Under the pieces are notes generated by a model. The model saw only the letters and a list, made by a program, of their open reading frames with translations, searched no databases and was not told the origin of the DNA. The position numbers and the translations under genes are program-made. Below, piece by piece: positions 1-9,373 of a DNA stretch of 64,000 nt (position 1 is its first letter; each line of letters starts with the position of its first letter). The stretch is from Clostridium mobile (GTDB lineage Bacteria; Bacillota; Clostridia; Clostridiales; Clostridiaceae): assembly GCF_018918285.1 (NCBI RefSeq), contig NZ_JAHLQF010000003.1, forward strand, positions 701,223 to 765,222, given 5' to 3'.

Positions 1-507
1 TATAACCCTAGGGAGATAGAAAAACATTGCATAAATATTGAACCTACAGATAGTATAATCTTTAATGAAATGACTATTTTTGACTATAAAAAAGGTTTAT
101 ATAAAAAAGGAATAGGTGAATACATAGAATTTAATATTTTAGTTTTTGAAGGAAATAAAGTAGTGGATACAGTACAATTTAACAGTAGGCCACTGCCACC
201 ATTAAGCAATGTAGAGGATTTAATAGAAGTATTTGAAGAAGGAGTAAAATATAAAGATATAAAAAAAATAGCATATTGTTCAACAGAGAGTATAAAGAGA
301 AATAGTAAGAGATTAAAATATGATATTTTAGATAGGATATTAAAAATAAAAGATGAAATTAAAGGGTATGGAATAATTGGGGCTCATAGTGGAGATGCAT
401 TAGGCATAATATATGAAGGAGAAGTAGATTTTAAAACTTTAGAAAAATATAAAGATCAACTTAAAGATTATAAAATTTATGAAGTGAAAGCATTAAAAAG
501 TATATAA
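1..507 (+). CDS. GHMP kinase, PduX-like (probable L-threonine kinase), C-terminal part
   Basis: The reading frame is open from the first base of the window, so the gene starts upstream and only about 168 C-terminal residues are seen. Near the start it reads CINIEPTDSIIF, a pattern typical of PduX-type GHMP kinases, and near the end YGIIGAHSGDALGIIY, the glycine-rich C-terminal GHMP motif. PduX phosphorylates L-threonine to supply the aminopropanol arm of cobalamin, which would suit an organism that uses B12-dependent ornithine aminomutase (about 30.9 kb). The N-terminal ATP-binding motif is outside the window, so substrate assignment is by family resemblance only. Confidence 0.65.
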   Translation, partial: YNPREIEKHCINIEPTDSIIFNEMTIFDYKKGLYKKGIGEYIEFNILVFEGNKVVDTVQFNSRPLPPLSNVEDLIEVFEEGVKYKDIKKIAYCSTESIKRNSKRLKYDILDRILKIKDEIKGYGIIGAHSGDALGIIYEGEVDFKTLEKYKDQLKDYKIYEVKALKSI

Positions 508-520
508 GGGGGATTTAATC

Positions 521-1243
521 ATGGGGGAAAAAGTTATTGGAGTTGTTGGTAATCTAGAAATTCATAGTGAGGAAGGATTTCCAAGCTACCATAGAATATT
601 TGCAAATAAGGATTATTTAAATGTGGTAGAAGAGTGTGGAGGGGTACCTATAATACTTCCATTTACAGATGACTATTATAAGGTAAAGGAACAGATAAAA
701 TTAGTAGATAAAGTCATAATAACTGGAGGAGTGGATATTAATCCATTTTATTATGGTGAGGAATCTATAATAAATGGTGGTACCATTATTCCCGAAAGAG
801 ATAATTATGATTTTATGATTATAAAAGCCTGTGAGGAATTGAATAAGCCTATCTTTGGCATATGCAGGGGAATGCAATCTATAAATGTTGCTTATGGTGG
901 TACATTATATCAACATATACCAGAGATTAAGGAATTCTATTTGCAACACTCTCAAAAATCAGCTTATGATGTAGCTGTTCATAAGATAAAAATTAAAGAT
1001 AATACTAAGCTTTATTCTATATTAGGAGAAGAAGAAGAGGTAAATAGTTTTCATCATCAATCTATCAAAGGTTTAGCACCCAATTTTATAATAAGTGCTT
1101 TTTCTAATGATGGAGTAGTTGAAGCTATTGAAAATATCCAAGGAAGAACTATAATTGGGGTTCAATGGCATCCTGAGAAAATGTACTTAAATAATAAAGG
1201 GATGAAGGAGTTGTTTCATAAATTTATAAATGTTTATGAATAA
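521..1243 (+). CDS. Gamma-glutamyl-gamma-aminobutyrate hydrolase family protein (class I amidotransferase fold)
   Basis: A 240-residue soluble protein of the PuuD/peptidase C26 family, which hydrolyses gamma-glutamyl amides. Visible motifs are VIITGGVDINP (about residues 66-76), the nucleophile elbow FGICRGMQSINVAYGG with catalytic Cys (about 114-129), and the His-Glu pair in GVQWHPEKM (about 214-222). The full triad is present and the length is normal. It follows the PduX-like gene by 13 bp with a GGGGG ribosome site, so the two may be co-transcribed. The actual substrate cannot be told from sequence. Confidence 0.85.
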   Translation: MGEKVIGVVGNLEIHSEEGFPSYHRIFANKDYLNVVEECGGVPIILPFTDDYYKVKEQIKLVDKVIITGGVDINPFYYGEESIINGGTIIPERDNYDFMIIKACEELNKPIFGICRGMQSINVAYGGTLYQHIPEIKEFYLQHSQKSAYDVAVHKIKIKDNTKLYSILGEEEEVNSFHHQSIKGLAPNFIISAFSNDGVVEAIENIQGRTIIGVQWHPEKMYLNNKGMKELFHKFINVYE

Positions 1244-1417
1244 GATATATTTATAAAATGAAAATAAGAAAACTGAAGAAAGAATACGAAAGATAATGCC
1301 ATTTCTTAATATATTACGTTGGTGACATAAAGTTCCACTTGTATATTATGGGCTTTTTCTATAAAATAATTATCAAAATATGTAATAATTTATGTCGAAA
1401 TAGTTGACTATAGTGTA

Positions 1418-1452
1418 AAGTATTCGTTACTCTGAGTATGAATACTTTTTTT
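1418..1452 (+). terminator. Terminator-like or attenuator hairpin before brnQ
   Basis: Arms AAGTATTC (1418-1425) and GAATACTT (1440-1447) pair perfectly and run into a T tract. The hairpin ends only about 10 bp before the brnQ ribosome site and about 175 bp after the preceding gene. It could be a late terminator for the upstream pair or a transcription attenuator for the carrier gene. I see no T-box or known riboswitch core in the leader. Confidence 0.5.
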
Positions 1453-1474
1453 AATAGACATGAGGGGGCAAAGG

Positions 1475-2758
1475 ATGAGTAAAGATTTAAAAAATATATT
1501 AATAACGGGTATGGCTTTATTCTCTACATTTTTCGGAGCGGGAAACTTAATTTTTCCACCTACATTAGGATATATGGCAGGAGATAAATGGGGATATATT
1601 GGATTAGGATTTTTAATTACATGCATCGGTTTACCTTTATTTGGAATAATGTCCGTAGCTTTATCGGGGGGAAAGACAGAGGATTTAACAAGCAAAATAT
1701 CACCAACCTTTGGTAAAATACTATGTTCCATAATAATGTTATCAATAGGGCCTTTATTTGCGGTACCAAGAACTGGAGCTACAACTTTTGAATTAGGGGT
1801 TCTTCCTCTATTTCCAAATGCTAACTCAATAGTAGTATCTATTATATTTTTTAGTATCACATATATTTTAGCAGTAAATGAATCTTCTGTAGTAGATAGA
1901 ATAGGGGCTATTTTAACTCCATTCTTATTAATTACCTTAGGAATTATAATAGTTAAAGGAATTTTATTCCCTATTGGAACGCCTGTAAATACAAACATAG
2001 AAGGGGCTTTTTCTAAGGGGTTTACTGAGGGCTACCAAACCATGGATGCATTAGGTTCCATAATATTAGCACAAATGTTCATAGGAGATTTATTTGTAAA
2101 AGGATATAAAGATAGAAAAACTCAAATAAATATAATAATGAAGGCTGGAATAGTATCATCTGTATGCCTTGGTATAGTGTATTTAGGATTATTATATATA
2201 GGCGGCACTGCTAGCGGAATAGCAGATCAAGATTTTACTAGAACAACTATACTTGTATTCATAAGCCAAAGGTTATTAGGTAATAGTAGTAAAATAATAT
2301 TCGGAGGGGCAATAGCAGCAGCGTGTCTTACAACTTCTGTAGGTTTAACAGCAACTACTGGAAATTATTTTAACAAATTATTAGAAAATAAAATAAGTTA
2401 TAAAACAATAGTTCTATTAGCTTGTGTGACAAGTGCTATTATGTCTAACTATGGAGTAGAATCTATAGTAAAATTAGCAATACCAATACTTCAAATTATT
2501 TACCCTGTAGTAATAGTGCTTATAGTTTTATCTATGTTTTCAAAATACATCGTAAATAAAGGAATTTATTCTGGAGCTGTATATGGAGCTATGATAGTTA
2601 GCCTTATTAACTCTTTAAACTCTGCAGGAATAACATATGTTTTCAGTGATGCCATAAAAATGTTACCTTTTTATGAAGGAGGATTTTCATGGATATTACC
2701 TGCAATAGTTGGAGGAATAATCGGAGGAATTTTTTTTAATAAAGATAAAAGTAAATAG
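1475..2758 (+). CDS. brnQ: Branched-chain amino acid:cation symporter BrnQ (LIVCS family)
   Basis: A 427-residue integral membrane carrier with about 12 hydrophobic segments, which imports leucine, isoleucine and valine with Na+ or H+. Near the N terminus it carries the family signature FFGAGNLIFPPTLGYMAG; LPFYEGGFSWILPAIVGG is near the C terminus. An in-frame ATG lies at 1460, but the GAGGGGG ribosome site (1462-1468) is correctly spaced only for ATG 1475, giving MSKDLKNILITG. It is a single-gene unit. In a Stickland-type fermenter its substrates are both growth factors and fermentation fuels. Confidence 0.93.
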   Translation: MSKDLKNILITGMALFSTFFGAGNLIFPPTLGYMAGDKWGYIGLGFLITCIGLPLFGIMSVALSGGKTEDLTSKISPTFGKILCSIIMLSIGPLFAVPRTGATTFELGVLPLFPNANSIVVSIIFFSITYILAVNESSVVDRIGAILTPFLLITLGIIIVKGILFPIGTPVNTNIEGAFSKGFTEGYQTMDALGSIILAQMFIGDLFVKGYKDRKTQINIIMKAGIVSSVCLGIVYLGLLYIGGTASGIADQDFTRTTILVFISQRLLGNSSKIIFGGAIAAACLTTSVGLTATTGNYFNKLLENKISYKTIVLLACVTSAIMSNYGVESIVKLAIPILQIIYPVVIVLIVLSMFSKYIVNKGIYSGAVYGAMIVSLINSLNSAGITYVFSDAIKMLPFYEGGFSWILPAIVGGIIGGIFFNKDKSK

Positions 2759-2769
2759 TTTCTTGAGAC

Positions 2770-2798
2770 TTGACAACTTGCCATACAGGTTATATAAT
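2770..2798 (+). promoter_or_regulatory. Consensus sigma-A promoter for tRNA-Glu
   Basis: A perfect TTGACA (2770-2775) and TATAAT (2793-2798) are separated by 17 bp, about 25 bp before the tRNA. This is typical of strong stable-RNA promoters. Confidence 0.85.
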
Positions 2799-2822
2799 TA
2801 TTAAATTAAATGAATTATATAT

Positions 2823-2897
2823 GGCCTCTTGGTCAAGTGGTTAAGACGCCACCCTCTCACGGTGGAATCAGGGGTTCAATTCCCCTAGGGGCTGCCA
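2823..2897 (+). tRNA. tRNA-Glu (anticodon CTC)
   Basis: The 75-nt cloverleaf has an acceptor stem GGCCTCT pairing with AGGGGCT, a D-loop containing GGTCAAGTGGTTAAGAC, and an anticodon stem CCACC/GGTGG closing the 7-nt loop CTCTCAC, so the anticodon is CTC (reads GAG). The T-arm is GGGGTTCAATTCCCC and the CCA end is encoded. The CTC isoacceptor is the less common glutamate tRNA in low-GC genomes. It is a stand-alone tRNA with its own promoter and terminator. Confidence 0.95.
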
Positions 2898-2900
2898 CAT

Positions 2901-2938
2901 AAAAAATAGACTGAAGTTTTTACACAGTCTATTTTTTT
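2901..2938 (+). terminator. Intrinsic terminator of tRNA-Glu
   Basis: AAAAAATAGACTG and CAGTCTATTTTTTT form a stem directly after the CCA end, followed by seven T residues. Confidence 0.9.
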
Positions 2939-3009
2939 GTTTTATATCATAGTATATATTAGCTCCATTATTAAATATTCAATGATATAAATTAGAGGAG
3001 GAATGCCCA

Positions 3010-4386
3010 TTGAAGAGGACTTATGTGCTAGATACTAATGTTTTACTGTATTCTCCTGGTGCTATATTCTCCTTTGGGGAACACGATGTGGTAATACCAG
3101 AAGTGGTATTAGAAGAATTAGATAAGTTTAAGAAAGATAAAAATGATTTAGGAGCTAATGCACGATACGCGTCAAGACTAATAGATAAATTAAGAAAAGA
3201 AGGAAAGCTAAACAAGGGAGTTCCTCTGCCAGGAGGGGGGAAATTAAGAGTAGAGATGAATCATCAACATACTGAGATTCCAATATCCTGGGATAAAACT
3301 AAACCTGATAATAGAATAATTCAATTATGTAAGGGACTAAAAGAACTAGGTGAGGATGTATGCTTAATTACTAAGGATATATTTGAAAGGATTAAAGCTG
3401 ACACCGTAGATATAGACGTTGAAGATTTCTATGAAAAAGTAGTGCCTGAGCATGAAAGTCAATATACAGGAAGAACAGATTTGTATGCTTCCTCAGAGAA
3501 GGTGGATCAATTTTACCAAAGTAAATTTATAGAGATAAAGGATTTGGTATATTACTCCTCCATAACTGAGGAATACGTGGTCCCTAACCTTTATTCAAAT
3601 CAATTTATAATAATACATTCCCTTGATAATCCAAGGAAAACTGCATTAGGAAGATTTGACGGTAAAAAAGTAGTACCTTTGTATTACAAGGAAATGAGTC
3701 CATTAGGCATAAATCCTAGAAATGTGGGGCAGAAATTTATGCTAGAAGCTTTGTACACTGACGCTAATATCGCGCCTTTAGTTATAATAAAAGGCCCTGC
3801 AGGAACTGCAAAAACTCTTTTTTCTTTAGCAGTGGGATTAAATAAAATATTAGAAGAAGACACAAACCAATATAGAAGAATTTTAGTATGTAGGCCTAAT
3901 GTAACTATGGATGAAGATATAGGATACTTACCAGGAAAAGAGGAGGAGAAAATTTCTCCTTTTATGAGACCAGTTTTTGATAATTTAGAAATACTTGTAG
4001 ATTCAGATGAGAAAGAAAGATATAGAAATGAAAAGGAACTGGCAGATAAAATAAGAGAACTTTTCGATAGAAGGATAATTACAACGGAGGCTGTTGCATA
4101 CTTAAGAGGAAGATCCATTATAAAAAATTGGGTAATAATAGATGAAGCTCAAAACCTAAGTCCAAAACAAGTTAAGGCAATAGTAACTCGTGTAGGAGAA
4201 GGGACAAAGTTGATGCTCATAGGAGATCCAGATCAAATAGATCATCCATTTCTAGATTCTAGATCTAATGGACTTTGCTACGCTTCAGAGAAAATGAAGG
4301 GTAGTGAACTTTGTTATCAAATAACCTTAAAATATGATGAATGTGAGAGATCACCACTAGCATATGAGGCGTCAAAGAGACTTTGA
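3010..4386 (+). CDS. PIN-domain PhoH family ATPase (YlaK-like)
   Basis: A 458-residue two-domain protein. Residues 1-140 form a PIN ribonuclease-type domain (YVLDTNVLLY and VVLEELDKFK carry the expected acidic residues). Residues about 240-450 are a PhoH P-loop ATPase with Walker A GPAGTAKTL (about 262) and Walker B VIIDEAQ (about 376). Proteins of this architecture are thought to act in RNA metabolism as nuclease-helicases. The start is TTG at 3010, supported by GAGGAGGAATG just upstream; no internal ATG keeps the PIN motif. It is monocistronic between the tRNA terminator and a double hairpin. Confidence 0.9.
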   Translation: MKRTYVLDTNVLLYSPGAIFSFGEHDVVIPEVVLEELDKFKKDKNDLGANARYASRLIDKLRKEGKLNKGVPLPGGGKLRVEMNHQHTEIPISWDKTKPDNRIIQLCKGLKELGEDVCLITKDIFERIKADTVDIDVEDFYEKVVPEHESQYTGRTDLYASSEKVDQFYQSKFIEIKDLVYYSSITEEYVVPNLYSNQFIIIHSLDNPRKTALGRFDGKKVVPLYYKEMSPLGINPRNVGQKFMLEALYTDANIAPLVIIKGPAGTAKTLFSLAVGLNKILEEDTNQYRRILVCRPNVTMDEDIGYLPGKEEEKISPFMRPVFDNLEILVDSDEKERYRNEKELADKIRELFDRRIITTEAVAYLRGRSIIKNWVIIDEAQNLSPKQVKAIVTRVGEGTKLMLIGDPDQIDHPFLDSRSNGLCYASEKMKGSELCYQITLKYDECERSPLAYEASKRL

Positions 4387-4454
4387 TTTAACAGAGAGTA
4401 GAGAATTGAAAATTCAAAGTGGAAAGTCAAAGATTCAAAGTTTAAAATAGAGAA

Positions 4455-4522
4455 AAAGGATTTTGCTTAGGCAAAATCCTTTAAAATTAAAAGTTTTTGG
4501 CGAAAGTTCAAGAACTTTTTTA
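4455..4522 (+). terminator. Two hairpins after phoH-like gene; rest of 4387-4771 is AT-rich leader
   Basis: AAAGGATTTTGC (4455-4466) and GCAAAATCCTTT (4471-4482) form a perfect 12-bp stem with a TTAG loop. A second short hairpin, AAAGTTC/GAACTTT (4503-4518), ends in a T run. Before them (4400-4450) is a degenerate ATTCAAAGT-type repeat. The remaining 250 bp to the next gene is AT-rich with no gene I can support. Confidence 0.75.
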
Positions 4523-4771
4523 TATTGTAATAATTTTTTGAAAGAAAAAAGTTCTATGGAAAATCCTCCATTATCAATGGTCTGCTACATATTAAAAAGG
4601 AGATTATGAATAAATTTATTAAAAATATTAAATTGTTTAGAGAAAATTAATAATTTACTTGCGAATAAATACGTATAAATACAATGATTACTATTTAAAA
4701 AAGTACATATTTATTGTACAATGATTATTATATGTTTAATCAGAGGAAAGAATGAAAGGAAAGGTTGAAAT

Positions 4772-5785
4772 ATGGAGAGAAAGAAAAAAATAAAGAAGAT
4801 AAAGAAAAAAAAGAAATTTTCTTTTAAAATATTTATGTTTTTTCTGATATTTGAGTTTGTATTCACGGGTATTACAGCCCCATTAATATTATTCTATGGA
4901 CCTTTTAAAAATGTAAGAAAGACAATAGTTGGAGCAGCTATGAGTACATTAAGTCATCAATATATAGCTACTACTTTTTTATCAGATAAAAAAATAAAAG
5001 AAATTTTAAGTGAAGATGTTGTAGAAGTTATTGATCAAGGAAAAGGAATAGGGGAAATAAAGTTTAACAATAAGCATGATACTAATATAGAAAGATATGA
5101 TATAGATGGAAAGAAATTTAAGGGTTATATGTTAGTAGTACATGATCCTACTAGAGTAAAGGTTGGTTATAGTAGTAAACTATCAAAGGGATTAGGAGAA
5201 CTTACAAGCCAAATAGCTAGAAACAACAATGCTATTGCAGCTATAAATGCTGGAGGTTTTGTTGATAAAAATTCAGATGGAAACTGGACAGGTACAGGAG
5301 GACAACCTGTTGGAATAATTATGAACGATGGAAAAATGATTAATGACGTCAGCAACCCAGATGCAAAAGATGATGTAATGGCTATTACTGAAGAAGGTGT
5401 GTTGTTAGTTGGTAAATATAGTTTAAATGAACTAAGAGACTTAAATGCTAAAGAAGCTATAACCTTTGGTCCTGCTTTAGTAGTAAATGGAAAACCTACT
5501 ATAAAATCTGGTGATGGTGGATGGGGAATCGCTCCTAGAACTGCCATCGGACAAAGAGAAGATGGAGCTATACTTTTATTAGTTATAGATGGAAGACAGG
5601 TTAGCAGTGTAGGGGCTACTCTTAGGGATGTACAGGATATAATGCTAGAATACGGTGCTATGAGTGCTACTAATTTAGATGGTGGGTCTTCTGCCACAAT
5701 GTATTATGATGGAGAAGTAATTAATAATCCTTGTAACCCACTAGGTGAAAGAGCTATACCTTCCGTCGTATATGTAACACCTTAG
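4772..5785 (+). CDS. Membrane-anchored phosphodiester glycosidase (NAGPA/DUF2233 family)
   Basis: A 337-residue protein with a very basic N terminus (lysine run, residues 3-16), one transmembrane segment (about 18-43), then an extracellular NAGPA domain from about residue 110. Family motifs are AAINAGGF (about 157-164), GIAPRTAIG (about 249-257) and the C-terminal NLDGGSSATMYYDG (about 298-311). Relatives hydrolyse N-acetylglucosamine phosphodiester bonds or act on exopolysaccharide and wall glycans. Fourteen bp separate it from the next membrane-anchored protein, so they are probably one operon working at the cell surface. The substrate is unknown. Confidence 0.85.
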   Translation: MERKKKIKKIKKKKKFSFKIFMFFLIFEFVFTGITAPLILFYGPFKNVRKTIVGAAMSTLSHQYIATTFLSDKKIKEILSEDVVEVIDQGKGIGEIKFNNKHDTNIERYDIDGKKFKGYMLVVHDPTRVKVGYSSKLSKGLGELTSQIARNNNAIAAINAGGFVDKNSDGNWTGTGGQPVGIIMNDGKMINDVSNPDAKDDVMAITEEGVLLVGKYSLNELRDLNAKEAITFGPALVVNGKPTIKSGDGGWGIAPRTAIGQREDGAILLLVIDGRQVSSVGATLRDVQDIMLEYGAMSATNLDGGSSATMYYDGEVINNPCNPLGERAIPSVVYVTP

Positions 5786-5799
5786 AAGGAGAGGAAAAG

Positions 5800-6828
5800 A
5801 TGAAGTCTACAAAGAGGATAATTACTTGGATAATATTTTCGTTAGTAATTCAAATAATTGGTTTTATTTATATTGAGAAAGTATATCTATCAACAAATAC
5901 ATCAGTGAAGTTTAAGAAAGTAGAAAAAAAAGAAAAAGATAGTAAAAAGGATATAGAAGTACCCATACCGGAAGGAGCAGAACATGTTAGCCTATCCTTT
6001 GACGGTAAGTATGTAACATATTATATAGATGGACAATTAAAGGTTATAAATACAAAAGATGGGCAAGAGAAAAAAGTATCCTTTGAAGAAGGAATAGATA
6101 TATCCTTCTATAAATGGCTTCCAGATAGAAATAGAATGTTAATAGCTGAGAAACACAATTCTAGTAAAAGCAGTGGATTAAAATTATCCTACTATGATGT
6201 TGATAGAGATGAAAAGAATAAAATAAAGGATTTAACCTGGTCAGATGAAAATTCAGAGGTTGAAGATATACAATATTCTATTTTTACTAATGTAATATAT
6301 GTAAAAGTCTCTAGAAGCGGAGGAAGAAGTAGTTTTTATTGGATAGATATAAATAAACAACTAAAAAATTTATATTTAAAATCTGACTTTGTTGGAGAGA
6401 TTGCTATTCTGCACAACGAAGATAGGCTTGTCTATGAAGATACAACTTATGACAAGATTTATGCTACTGGTAGGGAAAATTCAATAAAAATAAAAGGTGT
6501 AGATAGTCCAAGATTACTTGGTGTTGATGATGACGATAATGTTTATATAGGAGCATTAGAAAACGAAAAAATATCAAAAATATACTATGGAAGTCTAGAG
6601 ACACCTACAAGTGAATGGAATGTTATGCCTTTAGTAGATCCTGCAAGTAGGGAGGATATATTTATATTAGGTGGAGGAAAGATTGTTATAAATGACAATC
6701 TAAAAGGTGCAATTAAGGAAATATCTACAGGAAAAGAATATTCTTATTCTGGTAGATTCCTTCAAGTATATAGTGGTGGTGTTGCATCTATAAAAGATGG
6801 CAAGCTAATTAAGACGGCATTTAAATAA
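5800..6828 (+). CDS. Membrane-anchored protein with predicted beta-propeller-like ectodomain
   Basis: I do not recognise a named family. The 342-residue protein has one N-terminal transmembrane helix (about 7-27), a charged linker rich in Lys and Glu (about 35-55), then repeats of the form HVSLSFDGKYVTYYIDGQLKVINTKDG, which resemble blades of six- or seven-bladed propellers (TolB or DPP-IV type). It has no enzymatic motif. Its AGGAGAGG ribosome site follows the NAGPA-domain gene by 14 bp and a strong terminator follows it, so the two are likely partners in an envelope function. Confidence 0.75.
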   Translation: MKSTKRIITWIIFSLVIQIIGFIYIEKVYLSTNTSVKFKKVEKKEKDSKKDIEVPIPEGAEHVSLSFDGKYVTYYIDGQLKVINTKDGQEKKVSFEEGIDISFYKWLPDRNRMLIAEKHNSSKSSGLKLSYYDVDRDEKNKIKDLTWSDENSEVEDIQYSIFTNVIYVKVSRSGGRSSFYWIDINKQLKNLYLKSDFVGEIAILHNEDRLVYEDTTYDKIYATGRENSIKIKGVDSPRLLGVDDDDNVYIGALENEKISKIYYGSLETPTSEWNVMPLVDPASREDIFILGGGKIVINDNLKGAIKEISTGKEYSYSGRFLQVYSGGVASIKDGKLIKTAFK

Positions 6829-6834
6829 AAATTA

Positions 6835-6880
6835 AAAACTACTAAGATGTTCTCAGGGGCAAATCTTAGTAGTTTTGCTT
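6835..6880 (+). terminator. Intrinsic terminator
   Basis: AAAACTACTAAGAT (6835-6848) and ATCTTAGTAGTTTT (6863-6876) are a perfect 14-bp inverted repeat ending in T residues. Confidence 0.92.
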
Positions 6881-6936
6881 TATAACTTTATGATATAATA
6901 ATTTTACATTGATATTAAGAGAGGATGATTTTATTA

Positions 6937-7572
6937 GTGAATATATTGACATATAAAATATTAATGATTCCAGCTATATTAATTGCATTTACATTTCATG
7001 AATATGCCCACGCTTTTGTGGCTGATAGATTAGGAGATAAAACTCCTAAGTTTCAAGGACGATTGACCTTAAATCCATTAGCGCATATAGACCCACTAGG
7101 ATTTATTATGATTATTCTTGCTGGATTTGGATGGGCAAAACCTGTACAAGTAAACCCAAGAGTATTTAAAAATTATTATAAAGACGATTTAAAGGTTTCA
7201 ATTGCAGGTCCTTTAGCTAACGTACTAGTTGCCGTGGTGGTGGCTGCTATTCTGTCAGTTGTAAATAAGTTTTTGCCACACTATCTATATTTTAATCCTG
7301 TTATCGATTTGCTAATTGGCATTTTATATATAACAATACAATTAAATTGTACTTTGGCCTTTTTTAACATGATGCCATTGCCAGGTTTAGATGGATTTCA
7401 TGTTTTAAGAGATCTTTTTCCTGCAAAAACTTATAAAATTTATGAAAAAATATATCCTTATCAAACTGTAATACTAATACTATTTATAGTGATACCAGGG
7501 ATTTCAGGGCTTTTAGTACACACTCCTGCTAATGCACTTTTTGGATTTATAGCAAAAATATTTAATATTTAG
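6937..7572 (+). CDS. Site-2-type M50 zinc metalloprotease (YwhC/FtsH-independent S2P subfamily)
   Basis: A roughly 211-residue membrane protein with about five hydrophobic segments. The zinc motif HEYAH lies in the first helix, followed by ADRLGD and GRLTLNPLAHIDPLG; the third ligand motif is PLPGLDGFHVL late in the protein. These short S2P proteins lack a PDZ domain and cleave substrates inside the membrane; the substrate is unknown. An upstream ATG at 6925 directly abuts the AAGAGAGG ribosome site, so GTG 6937 has better spacing. The histidine kinase follows by only 20 bp, so co-transcription with that two-component system is plausible. Confidence 0.88.
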   Translation: MNILTYKILMIPAILIAFTFHEYAHAFVADRLGDKTPKFQGRLTLNPLAHIDPLGFIMIILAGFGWAKPVQVNPRVFKNYYKDDLKVSIAGPLANVLVAVVVAAILSVVNKFLPHYLYFNPVIDLLIGILYITIQLNCTLAFFNMMPLPGLDGFHVLRDLFPAKTYKIYEKIYPYQTVILILFIVIPGISGLLVHTPANALFGFIAKIFNI

Positions 7573-7592
7573 TTTGTAAAGGAAGGATTTAT

Positions 7593-8699
7593 ATGGATAA
7601 GTGGATAATATTAAATAAACTTATTATTTTAGTTTATTCTTCCTTAAAATACATTACATTATATGAAAAAAGAGATGAATTAACAGTATTATTTTTATTG
7701 TTATACATCGCTATAAGTATGTTGCTATACATTAGCGAAAATAAAAACACAAAAATTGTTTTGGGAAATGTAATCAGCATATTTTTAATTGTATCTGGGG
7801 TCTATATAACCCCATTATTTCTATTTTTGTTACCAATAAATCTTTTTGAACTGATGTATAGAATTCCCGTTGATAATATATATTTAAATATATCTATCAT
7901 TGCCACTACCATATTTATGGAAAAGGATAGTAGATTAGAGTATTTGTTTATATCTATAGCCACCTATTTATTATTTTCCTTGCTTATAAAAAGTAAGGAT
8001 AGAATAGATGAATTGATGAAGGAAAACGATAATTTAAAATTGTCTTATGATAATATGCAAAGCAAAATTATTAAGGATGCAGAATATGAAAGTCAAATAA
8101 TATATACTTCTAAACTAGAAGAAAGAAATAAAATTGCCCAGGAAATACATGACAAAATTGGTCATACACTTTCAGGTAGCATACTTCAACTTCAAGCTTC
8201 AAAAATGCTTATGGAAAAAGATAAAGAAAAGAGCATTACCCTTATGGACAATACAATCTCTGTACTAAGTGAAGGAATGGAAAGTATAAGAGTTACCCTA
8301 AGAAATATAAAACCTCCTTTTGAACAAGTTGGTATTAATAAAATCAAACTGTTATTGGAAGAATTTACATCTAACAGCAACATAAAACATACATTTATGT
8401 TTCAGGGTGAAGTTCAAAATGTAACTTACCGACAATGGAAGGTTATAGAGGAAAATATAAAAGAATGTTTAACAAACACAATAAAATATTCAAAAGGAAA
8501 TAAGTTAACTGTAGATTTACAGGTTTTTAATAAAATAATTAGAACAGAAATTAAGGATAATGGAGTGGGAAGCTTTAATTTTAGAAAGGGAATGGGCTTA
8601 AAGGGCATTGAAGAGAGATGTGGAAGCATGGGAGGAAAAGTTATAGTAGATGGGTCAAGAGGCTTTTCTGTAGTAATTATACTTCCCGTTGAGAGCTGA
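7593..8699 (+). CDS. Sensor histidine kinase (DesK/LnrJ-like, HisKA_3)
   Basis: A 368-residue protein with an N-terminal membrane domain of four or five helices (residues 1-130), a short coiled coil (about 135-170), the HisKA_3 phospho-acceptor block KLEERNKIAQEIHDKIGHTL (about 173-192), and a HATPase_c domain with the N box ECLTNTIKYSKG and glycine motifs IKDNGVG and GMGLKGIEERCG. It has almost no extracellular sensor, as in kinases that sense membrane state or drugs. It lies 23 bp before a NarL-type regulator and upstream of an ABC-2 exporter, the order of LnrJKLMN. Confidence 0.92.
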   Translation: MDKWIILNKLIILVYSSLKYITLYEKRDELTVLFLLLYIAISMLLYISENKNTKIVLGNVISIFLIVSGVYITPLFLFLLPINLFELMYRIPVDNIYLNISIIATTIFMEKDSRLEYLFISIATYLLFSLLIKSKDRIDELMKENDNLKLSYDNMQSKIIKDAEYESQIIYTSKLEERNKIAQEIHDKIGHTLSGSILQLQASKMLMEKDKEKSITLMDNTISVLSEGMESIRVTLRNIKPPFEQVGINKIKLLLEEFTSNSNIKHTFMFQGEVQNVTYRQWKVIEENIKECLTNTIKYSKGNKLTVDLQVFNKIIRTEIKDNGVGSFNFRKGMGLKGIEERCGSMGGKVIVDGSRGFSVVIILPVES

Positions 8700-8722
8700 A
8701 TTTTGTTTATAGGGGGATTTTT

Positions 8723-9352
8723 ATGGCTATTAGGGTTTTAATTGCAGATGATGATTCTTTAATAAGAGAAAGTTTGAAGATAATACTTACCATGTATGAT
8801 GATATTCAAATTATTAGAGCCGTGGAAAATGGTCTAGAAGCTTTAGATACATGTATAAAAGAAGAGATAGATGTAGCGCTTTTAGATGTAAGAATGCCAG
8901 TTTTGAATGGAGTAGATGGAGTAAGAGAAATAGTTAAAAACACAAATACTAAATGCTTAATATTGACTACTTTTGACGAAGATGAATATATAGTTAATGG
9001 CATAAAGAATGGAGCTAAGGGGTATATACTTAAAAACAATTCTCCGGATAAAATAATAGATGCAATAAGAACTGTTTATAAAGGCAATACGGTTTTTCAA
9101 GATGTAGTCATGGATAAGGTTAAAGAATTAATAGATAATAAAAAAGAAATAAAACTTGATGAAAGAATTTTTACAACAAGAGAAGTAGAGATTATAGAAG
9201 CTGTAGCAGAGGGTTTATCTAATAAAGAAGTTGCTCAAAAACTATATATATCAGAAGGTACGGTTAAAAATTATATTACATCTATATTAGATAAAACTGG
9301 GTTAGAACATAGAACACAGATAGCTATTAGTTATTTAAAAGGTAATATTTAA
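8723..9352 (+). CDS. NarL/LuxR-family response regulator
   Basis: A 209-residue regulator. The receiver domain (1-120) has the acidic pocket ADDD, phospho-Asp in LLDVRMP (about 54) and the Lys of GYILKN; the C-terminal LuxR helix-turn-helix (145-209) has EVAEGLSNKEVAQKLYISEG-type sequence. It is the cognate partner of the preceding kinase and probably activates the ABC genes that follow the terminator. A paralogue sits at 63053-63685. Confidence 0.93.
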   Translation: MAIRVLIADDDSLIRESLKIILTMYDDIQIIRAVENGLEALDTCIKEEIDVALLDVRMPVLNGVDGVREIVKNTNTKCLILTTFDEDEYIVNGIKNGAKGYILKNNSPDKIIDAIRTVYKGNTVFQDVVMDKVKELIDNKKEIKLDERIFTTREVEIIEAVAEGLSNKEVAQKLYISEGTVKNYITSILDKTGLEHRTQIAISYLKGNI

Positions 9353-9373
9353 TAATATGACTTTTGTCATAAG

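Noticed and set aside
1244..1474. Possible T-box or amino-acid riboswitch before brnQ
   Set aside because: No T-box core sequence, no specifier stem and no known aptamer could be seen; only one terminator-like hairpin is listed.
1408..1998. 196-residue antisense frame over brnQ
   Set aside because: Shadow of the real gene; no start signal and no recognisable motif.
5167..5697. 176-residue antisense frame over the NAGPA-domain gene
   Set aside because: Shadow frame with no start signal; its Pro/Ser-rich composition mirrors the complement of the real gene.
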